Source of the DNA: Salinivirgaceae bacterium
Lineage (GTDB): Bacteria > Bacteroidota > Bacteroidia > Bacteroidales > SZUA-534
Direction of reading: 5' to 3'
DNA length: 64,000 bases
NCBI GenBank assembly: GCA_017557785.1
Contig: JAFYYA010000055.1
Location: forward strand, 62,001-126,000
The notes under the pieces are model-generated. The model searched no databases. It was not told the origin of the DNA and worked only from the letters and a program-made list of their open reading frames with translations. Numbering within the stretch: the first letter of the stretch is position 1; each line of letters begins with the position of its first letter. The translations under genes and the position numbers were made by a program. This document shows, piece by piece, positions 1-8,180 of this stretch.

Positions 1-508
1 CGAAATCGATATGAGCATTCTTTAAAAAGCAGTATTTGAAATAGTTAAGGTCCCACTGAATGGCCGTTTGGTCGAAATCGGGCGTGCCGATGCACAGCGA
101 GTAATCGATGTTACGGCCCGCCACAACCTGCATTCGGGCCAAATCGGCCAGCACGTGCTTGTAGAGTTGTGCAAGGTGCTCGTCGGGCGAGCCGTTGGCT
201 TCCACAACAAGGTTGTAGAGCGGTTCCGAGCCCAAATCTTCAACCAGATAGCAAGTGTGGTCATCGTTTACGGCAAAAATCTTCGGCACGTTTACGCCCG
301 CATCGGCGAAAGCCTGAGTAAAAGCAAAATAGGCTTCGTTTTCAGCCACATTCGGGTTGTAGGCGGCCATCACCGAGCGCTGGTCGTCGGCCGTCAGGCG
401 GAAATACTGACGGTCAGAGCCAGAGCGGGGCAGGGGTGAGCTATGGGCATAGCTACCGCCAGCCCACGACGCATAAAGCCGGTTTATTTCATCGGTAACA
501 GAAATCAT
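1..508 (-). CDS. Phosphotransferase (APH/choline kinase-like), 3' truncated
   Basis: The reading frame starts at the ATG at 508 and runs off the left edge, so only the first 169 codons are seen. The N-terminus has the small-molecule kinase layout: a glycine/serine nucleotide loop (GSDRQYFRL, about residues 30-38), then SVMAAYNPNVAENEAYF, then a hinge-like YLVEDLG. In Bacteroidota this family usually has about 350-500 residues and often carries a C-terminal RapZ-like domain, which cannot be checked here. It lies 14 nt behind the STAS gene on the same strand, so it is probably the last gene of that operon or read through from it. The substrate is unknown; a sugar or cell-wall precursor kinase like AmgK is one possibility. 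Confidence 0.7.
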   Translation of the reverse strand, partial: MISVTDEINRLYASWAGGSYAHSSPLPRSGSDRQYFRLTADDQRSVMAAYNPNVAENEAYFAFTQAFADAGVNVPKIFAVNDDHTCYLVEDLGSEPLYNLVVEANGSPDEHLAQLYKHVLADLARMQVVAGRNIDYSLCIGTPDFDQTAIQWDLNYFKYCFLKNAHIDF

Positions 509-522
509 TGTATGCCAAAGTG

Positions 523-867
523 TTACAGCGAGCTTTTGGCGGCTTCAAGCGTCGGGTAGATGTCCAGAATCTGGTCGATTCGGGTCATCTTGATGACATT
601 TGCCACCGCAGCGCTCATGTTGCAGAATTTGATTTTGCAGTTGTTGTTGCGTCCATGGTTGAAGACGCTAATCAGTGTGCCCAGTCCGGTGCTGTCAATC
701 AAGTCGATATCTTTCATATCAACAATGATGTTCAGGTACTCATGCTGGTCAATAACGGTGTTAATCTGCGATTTGAACTCGCTGTCGTTGCTGATTGTCA
801 GTCGTCGGTTTCCTGGTTTTGGGGTTGCAATGGCGCAACCTGCGATTTGATTGTTTATTTCCATCAT
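523..867 (-). CDS. STAS domain protein (anti-sigma factor antagonist-like)
   Basis: A single STAS domain fills the 114 residues. The diagnostic segment is DLIDSTGLG, with the usual phosphorylatable serine at about residue 59. STAS proteins of this size act in partner-switching cascades: they bind a serine kinase/anti-sigma factor when unphosphorylated and are reset by a PP2C phosphatase. Neither partner is encoded in the window. The gene overlaps the upstream hybrid kinase gene by an ATGA, so the two are translationally coupled. Two adjacent ATG codons (867 and 864) could each be the start. The coupling suggests this STAS protein is an output of, or shares input with, the kinase pathway; that is inference. 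Confidence 0.88.
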   Translation of the reverse strand: MMEINNQIAGCAIATPKPGNRRLTISNDSEFKSQINTVIDQHEYLNIIVDMKDIDLIDSTGLGTLISVFNHGRNNNCKIKFCNMSAAVANVIKMTRIDQILDIYPTLEAAKSSL

Positions 868-3161
868 AGTCCGTCGTTTTTTAGTGAATCTCTAAATGTT
901 TCAATTTCAGTCAGAACATCGGTGCAGACTGATATAAAGTTGGTGACTATTTTTGAATAAAGTTCGGTGTCGTCGCCGGTTTTGGCTTTTTGTTCGAGTT
1001 CGGCCATGTCGGCGCGCAGCGATTCGATGCCCATCAGTGCCACTGACGATTTTGTTTTGTGGGCGATGGCAGAAAGTTGCTTGTAATCTTTTTCTTGCAA
1101 GGCTTTTTCAAGGCTGACGAGCAGAGTCGGCATTTGCTGGATGAAAACGTTCACAAGTTCGATTTTGAATTTCTCATCGCCACCGGTCACGGAATCCAGG
1201 TGCTGCGGATCGATGTATTTGTAATTGTGCTCAATGCTAGCCGGTTCGGCATCGACAATATCGTCAGTTTCGTCGTTAGGCAATATTTGCCCGCCGATGT
1301 GCTTGTAAATCATATTGATAAGGTCCTGCGTCTCGAAAGGTTTCGAAATGTAGTTGTCCATTCCTGCGCCGATGCACTTTTCCTTTTCGCCCTTGATGGC
1401 GGCTGCCGTGAGTGCAATAATCGGGATGGTCCGTTTTTCCTGGTCGTCCATCTTACGGATGATGGAAGTGGCTGTGTATCCGTCCATTTCGGGCATGTGC
1501 AGGTCCATCAGAATCAGGTCGAATCTTTCTTTGTTCATCAGGTCGATGACCACCTTGCCGTTGGGGGCAATCATCAGATTGAAGTCTTTCTTCAGTATCG
1601 TCTTGACAAACAGCTGGTTAATCTCGTTGTCTTCGGCCAGCAGAATGTTCGGTGTACGGTCGATACTAACTTTTGCCGCAGCTGTATCGGTTTCTGTCTT
1701 GACGTTTTCTTTTGCTTTTTTAGTGCCGTGCAAATAAGTGATTCTCAAGTCAAAAGTGCTGCCTTTCCCGTCTTCGCTTGTGAGCAGAATGTCGCCGCCC
1801 TGCATTGTGGCAAGTTGTTTCGAAATGGTCAGTCCCAAACCTGTGCCGCCGTATTTGCGTGTGGTGTCGCTCGAAGCCTGCGAGAAACTTGAGAAAATCA
1901 GTTCCTGCTTGTCTTTCGGGATTCCTATGCCGGTGTCGCGCACGGCAAAACTCAGCTCGCTCGAGTCGGCGTCTTGTCTTAAAACACTGATGGTTAGTGT
2001 TATGCCGCCATATTCGGTGAATTTCAGCGCATTGCTGAGCAGATTGTTCAGAATCTGGTTCAGTCGGGTGGGGTCGCCCACAACATATTTAGGCATATTC
2101 GGGTCGATGATGGCTCTGAAGTACAATCCCTTGTTTTCTGTCGATATTTTGTAAGTTGTTGATAGATTGCTGATTATCTTGTTAAGATTGAAGTCAATTT
2201 TCTCAATTTCCATTTTCCCGGCTTCAATTTTCGAGAAGTCCAAAATGTCGTTGATGATGACAAGCAGGTTGTTCGCCGATATGGTGATGTTGTCGAGAAA
2301 AGTTTTTTGGTCGGGTGTCAAATTGGTGTCGTTCAGCAGTTTGGCCATGCCAATCACACCGTTCATAGGGGTGCGGATTTCGTGGCTCATGTTGGCAAGG
2401 AACTGATCTTTGATTTTCGCCAGATTTTCAGCTTGTTCCTTGGCGAGAGTAAGGTCGATGTTCTGTTTTTTTATCTGCTTAATCATCGAGTTGAACCCCT
2501 TCATCAGCTCGCCAATCTCATCTTTGCGCTTTTCGGTTTCTTTAATCTGATAATCAGATACATTCGACATGTCGCGCATTGTGTGTGTCAGGTTGATGAT
2601 TGGGGTGGAAATGGCGTTCTGCATGGTTTTTGAGAGCATCAGCGCGATAATTGTAGCTGCAAGAATCATAAGCAGATAGACTCTGAAAAACTGCATCGCG
2701 CGATTTTTGTAACTGTCGAGACTGGTGTGCAGAAAGATTGAGCCGATGATTTCGTCGTCGAGAATTATGTTTCGGCTCACCAGCAGGCCGTCGTCGTGGA
2801 AGGCAAAGGTGTCGCGGGCTGATATAAAGTCAAGGTTGGTGTTACTGTACTCGGGGCTTTGCGTGTATTCGGCAAATAGCGTGTGGTTGGTGTCGTAGAT
2901 TCGCGCCACACGGATGTTGGTGTCGGCCGCCAAGGTTTGAAGCACGGTTTGCGCGTCGAGCGGATAGTCGAACATGATGTTGGCCGTGTTGTTGTCGCCG
3001 ACAATCTTGCCCAGAATGGTCATGTTGCTGAGCATCTGATTGTTGAACTGAACCTTGTCGTAATGGCCGTAGATGAGTCCTGCAGCAATCAGTCCCACAA
3101 GGCTGATGGCCGTCACCATTACTGTTATTTTGGTCCTTATCGATAAGTCCTTAAAATTCAT
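864..3161 (-). CDS. Hybrid histidine kinase: CHASE8-HAMP-HisKA-HATPase-REC-HPt
   Basis: This is a 765-residue inner-membrane sensor kinase. In order: TM1 (about 12-31); a periplasmic CHASE8-like domain (about 35-150, with [14 protein letters not shown] and TNHTLFAEY); TM2 (about 158-177); HAMP (about 178-235); HisKA with H260 in [10 protein letters not shown]; HATPase with N377 and the GIGIP loop; a receiver with phosphoacceptor D553 ([13 protein letters not shown]) and K607; and a C-terminal HPt domain with H701 in AHKTKSS. All catalytic residues look intact, so a full phosphorelay within one chain is possible. CHASE8 is the sensor domain of the diguanylate cyclase YfiN/TpbB, which is controlled by YfiR; a YfiR-family gene lies directly upstream and overlaps by 11 nt. 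No DNA-binding regulator is adjacent, so the final phosphate acceptor is unknown. Confidence 0.92.
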   Translation of the reverse strand: MNFKDLSIRTKITVMVTAISLVGLIAAGLIYGHYDKVQFNNQMLSNMTILGKIVGDNNTANIMFDYPLDAQTVLQTLAADTNIRVARIYDTNHTLFAEYTQSPEYSNTNLDFISARDTFAFHDDGLLVSRNIILDDEIIGSIFLHTSLDSYKNRAMQFFRVYLLMILAATIIALMLSKTMQNAISTPIINLTHTMRDMSNVSDYQIKETEKRKDEIGELMKGFNSMIKQIKKQNIDLTLAKEQAENLAKIKDQFLANMSHEIRTPMNGVIGMAKLLNDTNLTPDQKTFLDNITISANNLLVIINDILDFSKIEAGKMEIEKIDFNLNKIISNLSTTYKISTENKGLYFRAIIDPNMPKYVVGDPTRLNQILNNLLSNALKFTEYGGITLTISVLRQDADSSELSFAVRDTGIGIPKDKQELIFSSFSQASSDTTRKYGGTGLGLTISKQLATMQGGDILLTSEDGKGSTFDLRITYLHGTKKAKENVKTETDTAAAKVSIDRTPNILLAEDNEINQLFVKTILKKDFNLMIAPNGKVVIDLMNKERFDLILMDLHMPEMDGYTATSIIRKMDDQEKRTIPIIALTAAAIKGEKEKCIGAGMDNYISKPFETQDLINMIYKHIGGQILPNDETDDIVDAEPASIEHNYKYIDPQHLDSVTGGDEKFKIELVNVFIQQMPTLLVSLEKALQEKDYKQLSAIAHKTKSSVALMGIESLRADMAELEQKAKTGDDTELYSKIVTNFISVCTDVLTEIETFRDSLKNDGL

Positions 3162-3693
3162 CTTCTTTCGTCGATATTATTTTTGCAAGGAGCAGCAGTT
3201 TCGGACTGATTTTTATGCCGATTTCATTTGCTACGTCCTTGTTGATCTCGAACTGCCGTTCAGAGAATTGTGGCAGAAAGTTTATTGTTCCGCCAATTTC
3301 GCATAGGAAACTCAATTCATCGCCGATGGTAACAATTGGCTTGTTGCCAATGCTTTTAATCACTTGCAGGGCTTCATGCTGTTTGATGTCCGACAAAAAA
3401 AGCATATGGCATTTGTCGGCTTCAGTCAGGCTTGTTATCCGTCTGATTTTCCAGTCTTTGCCATTGGCTTTGCGTCCGATCATGGTTTTTTCAAGAATGA
3501 TTCCGAACGGGTCATTCTTATAGACGCACAAATACAGAGTGTCACTGTCGATGTAGTTGTCGGGCCATTCAATGAATTTTGCGAAGTTGAAAATGTATGC
3601 TGCTTTCACTTCGTATTCTGAGTATTGCGCCGCGGCAGTCATTGTCATAAAGACTGTCGCAAAGGCTATCAGTGTTATTTTGATGCTCTTCAT
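3151..3693 (-). CDS. YfiR-family (DUF4154) periplasmic protein
   Basis: The 180-residue protein has an N-terminal signal peptide ending near TAAAQ, followed by the hallmark YfiR start [19 protein letters not shown]. The family's other blocks are present: CVYKNDPFG, the LFLS segment and the C-terminal [22 protein letters not shown]. In Pseudomonas, YfiR is a soluble periplasmic inhibitor that binds the CHASE8 domain of YfiN and is sequestered by the OmpA-like lipoprotein YfiB. Here the gene sits between an OmpA-domain gene (4 nt upstream) and a CHASE8 kinase gene (overlapping), which strongly suggests the same regulatory logic. The ATG at 3693 is chosen over an in-frame codon at 3714 because it starts the signal peptide directly. 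Confidence 0.88.
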   Translation of the reverse strand: MKSIKITLIAFATVFMTMTAAAQYSEYEVKAAYIFNFAKFIEWPDNYIDSDTLYLCVYKNDPFGIILEKTMIGRKANGKDWKIRRITSLTEADKCHMLFLSDIKQHEALQVIKSIGNKPIVTIGDELSFLCEIGGTINFLPQFSERQFEINKDVANEIGIKISPKLLLLAKIISTKEDEF

Positions 3694-3697
3694 GTCT

Positions 3698-6154
3698 TCA
3701 GTCTTTAAGTTCAAACAAAATGATTTCCACGCGGCGGTAGTTCATCTCATGGGTGCGGTTGTCGTATTTGCCGCGCGCCGTCGATTCACCGTGGCCTTGA
3801 GTTATTATCTTCCGTCCGTCAACGTTGTTCTCGAGAAGATATTTCAGCACGTTCTGTGCCCGAAGTTGCGACAGGTTCATGTTGTGCGATCGTTCGCCCT
3901 GCGTGTCGGCGTAGCCGTTGATTTCGGCACCGATTGACGCATTGTCAATCAGTAGGTCGATAATCTGCTGCAGTTCTTTTTTCGACGCGGCTGTCAGCGT
4001 GCTCTCATTGAGTTTGTAGTAGAGAGTGTGTTTGTGCACGATTTTGCGCTGTTCGGGTTGCGACACTTTGAACAGCACCGGGTTGATGTTTTCCTGCCGG
4101 TTGAAGCTGCTGTGGTTACGCGTCGGAATCTCGAATCGGCTCAAGTCGATAGGCGATGCGGTGTAGAACGTGTCCTGCCCAATCACCTGCATTGTAACCG
4201 ATTTGCTCTTGATGCCGTCGGTGTAGAAGTGGGTTTCGGTAACCTTGTCCTTCTGCTTCGAGTTGGCATCCAGAATGCTCAATGTAACCGAGTCGCTTGT
4301 GTTGATGGCGTCTTCGATGAGCGAGAGCAGGTCGTCGGTGTTCTTTTTCAGCTGCGCTTTCTCTTTTTTTGATTGTGTGTTGTAGCTCAGCTTGTTAATG
4401 GTGTCCGATGTCTGAATGATGTTTTCGACTAACTCAAGCAGATGTTCATAGTAGATGGGCTGCTGAGGCGAGTTGTTGTTTGTTATCGAGTCGGCTTCGG
4501 CCGTCTTGTAGATGTCGTAGAACACGTTGTTCACCATCACTTCTTCGCCAATCTCACTGTTGTTCAGCTTGATAGGCTGCAGCGTTATCTCTTGATACAA
4601 CTCGTAGAAGTAGTTCTGGTAAGGAATGTGTATATTGATGAGCTGCGGCATGAAGTTGGGTGTCGAAATAACCAGCTGGTAGTTCTTTGCCGGCGGGAAA
4701 ATCATCAGGTATTTGCCCGTTTCGGTGTCGGGTGTGTACACATATTTAATCTGCTCGTGCGTGGTTTTGTCATAAACCTTGATGTCAACCTTTATCGGCT
4801 TTGGCGGTGTTCCTGCCAGCACAGTACCTTTCACCAAAGTCAATGGAATAGGGTCTTTGTAGCCCACTTTCATGATTGTTTGGCGACCGTACGAATTGTT
4901 GCGCGAAGTTGAAAAATAACCGTATTCGCCGCTGGCGTTCAGCACAAACGAAAGGTCGTCGATGGTGGTGTTTGTGAAGCCAAGGTTTTCGGGTTCGGTC
5001 CACTGTCCGTTAGTGCGCCGCGATTTGAAAATGTCCTTTCCGCCAATGGTGTTGTGCCCTTGCGAGCTGAAGAACAGCGTCTGTCCGTCGTAGTGGATAT
5101 GCGGTGCGTCTTCGTTGAATTTTGTGTTGATTTTGTCGCCAAGGTTCACGGGCTCGTCCCATTCACCCTTCTTGTTCAGTGTCGAAACGTAGATATCGCG
5201 TCCGCCGAGTCCGCCGGGACGGTCGCTCACAAAGAAAAGTTTTGTGCCGTCAGGCGTTATGCTGGCCGCGCCTTCATAGTATGGCGTATTGATGTTTTTG
5301 TTCAGTTTTTTGACTTCAGTAATGGTTTTTCCTTGCAGCTTACCTGAATAAATGTCTTTGTTCAGGCCTTCGCCGAAATTGAGAAACACGGTGTGGCCGT
5401 CGGGTGACAAGCCTGCCAGCATGGCGGTTTGGTTTTGCAACTTGTGGTCGAGTTCGAGATTGACGTTTTCGGGTTTAGCCCAAGCGTTGTCGGCGTCTTT
5501 AGTCGAAATCATAATGTGCAGCGATGTCTCGTAGCCCTTGCCAACACCTGTTTCGCGCATGAAGAGCATCACGCTCTCGTCGGCCGAGATGAGCGGATTG
5601 AAGTCCGATTCGGCGGTATAGAGCGACATCATCGGCTCAATATCAACTTTATAAGGCTGTTCGGTAATCTCAATGGCGTTGCGGCAAACGGTAATCATTC
5701 GCTTGCAGTGGTTTAGCTTGTTGATGTCGGCCTTGTCGTTTTTGGCAGTCCGGGTGATGTACTTGTTGTACTCGCGCATGGCATCTTCAAAGCGGTATGC
5801 CACGTGGTAGGCGTCGCCAAGGTTCCAGATGACATCGAGCGGCACAAGCGTTCCGGCCGAAACGCTGGCTTCTTCCAGATAACTGATGGATTTCTCTTGC
5901 TCAAACCGCGATTTCAGGTAGCACAGGCCAATCTGATAGCGCAGGTTGATGTCGTCAATCACTGAGTCGAGTTGGATGTAGATGGGCAAAGCCTTCTCAT
6001 ACAGTCCCGTCTCAAAAAAGTTGTTGGCCGTCTTCAACTGTTTCCGTTCCGATTGCGAATACTGCGCAGCGGCGCTCTGAGCCAGTATGGCCAGGGCCAG
6101 GCAGCACACAATCCTGACGGCCGTAGTTGCGAACTTACATTTGTTACAAGCCAT
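3698..6154 (-). CDS. TPR-PD40-OmpA family envelope protein (PorE-like architecture)
   Basis: This 818-residue exported protein has a signal peptide (cleavage near QSAAAQ). It continues with TPR-like helices (about 35-160), PD40/WD40-type beta-propeller repeats (about 185-440, e.g. DGTKLFFVSDRPGGLGGRD and DGQTLFFSSQGHNTIGGKD), a carboxypeptidase-regulatory-like fold (about 460-540) and a C-terminal OmpA peptidoglycan-binding domain (GYADTQGERSHNMNLSQLRAQ, with the binding Asp and Arg present). The same order is found in PorE of the type IX secretion system, but PorE is a lipoprotein and no lipobox is seen here. It is the first gene of the YfiR/CHASE8 kinase operon, where it may play the role of YfiB. 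The functional assignment is inference; the domain reading is firm. Confidence 0.85.
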   Translation of the reverse strand: MACNKCKFATTAVRIVCCLALAILAQSAAAQYSQSERKQLKTANNFFETGLYEKALPIYIQLDSVIDDINLRYQIGLCYLKSRFEQEKSISYLEEASVSAGTLVPLDVIWNLGDAYHVAYRFEDAMREYNKYITRTAKNDKADINKLNHCKRMITVCRNAIEITEQPYKVDIEPMMSLYTAESDFNPLISADESVMLFMRETGVGKGYETSLHIMISTKDADNAWAKPENVNLELDHKLQNQTAMLAGLSPDGHTVFLNFGEGLNKDIYSGKLQGKTITEVKKLNKNINTPYYEGAASITPDGTKLFFVSDRPGGLGGRDIYVSTLNKKGEWDEPVNLGDKINTKFNEDAPHIHYDGQTLFFSSQGHNTIGGKDIFKSRRTNGQWTEPENLGFTNTTIDDLSFVLNASGEYGYFSTSRNNSYGRQTIMKVGYKDPIPLTLVKGTVLAGTPPKPIKVDIKVYDKTTHEQIKYVYTPDTETGKYLMIFPPAKNYQLVISTPNFMPQLINIHIPYQNYFYELYQEITLQPIKLNNSEIGEEVMVNNVFYDIYKTAEADSITNNNSPQQPIYYEHLLELVENIIQTSDTINKLSYNTQSKKEKAQLKKNTDDLLSLIEDAINTSDSVTLSILDANSKQKDKVTETHFYTDGIKSKSVTMQVIGQDTFYTASPIDLSRFEIPTRNHSSFNRQENINPVLFKVSQPEQRKIVHKHTLYYKLNESTLTAASKKELQQIIDLLIDNASIGAEINGYADTQGERSHNMNLSQLRAQNVLKYLLENNVDGRKIITQGHGESTARGKYDNRTHEMNYRRVEIILFELKD

Positions 6155-6181
6155 AGTTTCCTTTTATTTGTGTGTAACTTT

Positions 6182-6212
6182 CAAAATTACTTTTTTTAGG
6201 GTTTGGCGCAAC
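6182..6212 (-). promoter_or_regulatory. Bacteroidetes-type promoter for the OmpA/YfiR/kinase operon
   Basis: Read on the minus strand, a perfect -7 element TAATTTTG (6189-6182) is preceded after 19 nt by GTTG (6212-6209), close to the -33 consensus TTTG. Transcription would start near 6175, about 20 nt before the ATG at 6154. Confidence 0.65.
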
Positions 6213-6219
6213 AATCAAA

Positions 6220-7029
6220 ATGCGTTTTGTTATGGATTTTTGTAATCAATTGTTTAACAGATTGTTCCGGACCGATTCGCTGTCCGCGGCGGCACGGCGT
6301 GCGGGCTATGTGAGCGACCAGAACGGCATCCGGAATCGTTTTTTGCGCGAGAGCGGCAACTGGCAGTCGCATCTGCAGAACACCCGGAATTTCATAATCG
6401 CGGCAGCTGAAAAAGTGCCCGAGAAGCGGTCGGTGGCGGTGTTGGGCAGTGGATGGCTCTACGATGTGCCGCTCGATGAACTGTCGCAGATGTTTGAGTC
6501 GGTGACGCTTGTTGATATTGTGCATCCCGAGCCGGTGAAAATGCGTGCCGGACGTTTGCCCAACGTGCATCTCGCCACAGCCGATCTGACAGGCGGCGCC
6601 GTGCAGCAGGTCATGACTGTGCAGTCGTTCGAAGAATTCTCAAAATGGCTGCCTAACGCTGTGCCGGCACTCGATTTCAGTACGTTCGACCTTGTGGTGT
6701 CGGTCAATCTGCTGAACCAACTCGATATAATATTGTGCGACTACCTTAAGCGCCGTTTCAAAGCAGATGATGCCGAATTGCTCAATGTCCGCCGGACGGT
6801 TCAGCAGAATCACATCAATTGGCTGCCGAAAGGCCACGCATGCCTGATAACCGATTATCGGCAGATTGATATTCCGCTCGACGGCTCGTCAAAAACCGAG
6901 ACTCAACTTGTGCATGCCGACTTGTCCGGTCTGCCGCCAACAAAAGAGTGGGACTGGATTTTCGACACCAATCAGCGCTATTCCGAAAAAAATAACACCA
7001 TTTTTCGGGTGATGGCAGTTTGTTTTTGA
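6220..7029 (+). CDS. Putative SAM-dependent methyltransferase-like protein
   Basis: The 269-residue product is soluble and has no signal peptide. A Rossmann-like nucleotide motif (SVAVLGSGWLYDVPL, about 71-85), followed by an acidic strand end (VTLVDIVHP, about 97-105) and a later DLVVSVNLLNQL segment, resembles the glycine-rich loop, the ribose-binding Asp and motif IV of class I methyltransferases. No specific subfamily is recognised. It stands alone, divergent from the OmpA operon across a 65-nt gap and followed by 83 nt before the TPR gene. An internal ATG at 6232 is an alternative start. It could instead be a catalytically inactive Rossmann protein. Confidence 0.6.
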   Translation: MRFVMDFCNQLFNRLFRTDSLSAAARRAGYVSDQNGIRNRFLRESGNWQSHLQNTRNFIIAAAEKVPEKRSVAVLGSGWLYDVPLDELSQMFESVTLVDIVHPEPVKMRAGRLPNVHLATADLTGGAVQQVMTVQSFEEFSKWLPNAVPALDFSTFDLVVSVNLLNQLDIILCDYLKRRFKADDAELLNVRRTVQQNHINWLPKGHACLITDYRQIDIPLDGSSKTETQLVHADLSGLPPTKEWDWIFDTNQRYSEKNNTIFRVMAVCF

Positions 7030-7112
7030 AATCAGTTTTTATAATTTAGCCTTTTCTTTGGTAGGCCGTTTGGCACTTCCGAGAAGTTTGTAAACGATTA
7101 AAATTTAACGCA

Positions 7113-8168
7113 ATGAGATTTAAATCAATTTCTTTGGCCGCAGCTTTGGCGTTCTGTTTCAGCGGATACGCACAAAACACCGCCAGCAAAGACTCGACCC
7201 TTGTGGTTGCCGAGAATCAGGAAGCGGAAGTCGCTTTCAATGCGGGAAACGATTTTGTGGCCCAGCGCAATTTTACTGAAGCAATAAACAGTTTCACAAA
7301 AGCATTGTCGTACAATCCGCAGTTTACCAAGGCCCTGGTGAACCGTGGATTCGCCAAATCGGAAATAGCCGACTACAGCGGCGCCATAACAGATTTCACA
7401 ATGGCGGTTGAGCTCGACGGCTCGCCGGTGGCCTACTACGGTCGCGGTCTGGCTTATTTCAATCAGAACAACTCGAGCGACGCGCTCAACGATTTCGAAC
7501 TTGCCATCAAAGCCGGTTACAACGAAGCCAAGGTTTACTACTACGCCGGTGTGGCCAACTTTGAGTGCGGAAACTACGAAGAGAGCGTCAACAATCTGAC
7601 ACTGTCAATTACCTTCGACGGCAACAACGCCCAGGCTTACAACGACCGCGGTAGCGCCAAGCGCATGAAGGAAGACTACGATGGTGCCATTGCCGACTAT
7701 CAGCAGGCCATCAAAATCGACCCGAAGCTGGCCACAGCATACAACAATATGGCCAGTGCGCTGCTCAAAAAAGGCAACGTTGACGATGCCATCAGCAACT
7801 ACGGTCTGGCCATCGGACTCGATTCTGAGTATTTCATCGCCTACAACAACCGCGCTCGCGCCAAGTTTGAAAAGAACGATTTCGACGGAATGATTGCCGA
7901 CTGCCAGAAGGCCATCGAGATTAATCCCGAATACGCCTACGCATATAATAATATGGGTATCGCCCAAATGAAAAAGAAAGATTACGATGCCGCCTACCGC
8001 TCATTCAGCGACGCCATCCGCATCAATGCTAATTTTGCCGAAGCATATCTGAACCGCGGCAGCTGCCTTGAGATGCAGCGCAAATTCGATGATGCCGTGA
8101 CCGACTGGCGCAAGGCTTACGAGTTGGGCATCACCAAAGCAAGAAACTACATTTCGTTTTATGAATAA
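7113..8168 (+). CDS. Exported tetratricopeptide repeat protein
   Basis: After a signal peptide (cleavage near GYAQ) almost the whole 351-residue protein consists of consecutive 34-residue TPR units, about eight to nine. Typical signatures are KALVNRGFAKSEIADYSGAI, TAYNNMASALLKKGNVDDAI and YAYNNMGIAQMKKKDYDAAY. TPR arrays bind peptides or other proteins; here the location is probably periplasmic. The next gene starts 12 nt downstream and encodes a TPR-PD40-OmpA protein, so the two probably form an operon and may form an envelope complex. The specific partner is not known. Confidence 0.85.
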   Translation: MRFKSISLAAALAFCFSGYAQNTASKDSTLVVAENQEAEVAFNAGNDFVAQRNFTEAINSFTKALSYNPQFTKALVNRGFAKSEIADYSGAITDFTMAVELDGSPVAYYGRGLAYFNQNNSSDALNDFELAIKAGYNEAKVYYYAGVANFECGNYEESVNNLTLSITFDGNNAQAYNDRGSAKRMKEDYDGAIADYQQAIKIDPKLATAYNNMASALLKKGNVDDAISNYGLAIGLDSEYFIAYNNRARAKFEKNDFDGMIADCQKAIEINPEYAYAYNNMGIAQMKKKDYDAAYRSFSDAIRINANFAEAYLNRGSCLEMQRKFDDAVTDWRKAYELGITKARNYISFYE

Positions 8169-8180
8169 TCAAAGTTGACT

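Noticed and set aside
1059..1892. Long plus-strand open frame of 277 codons
   Set aside because: It lies antisense to the receiver and ATPase domains of the hybrid kinase and has no domain of its own. The minus-strand protein is unambiguous.
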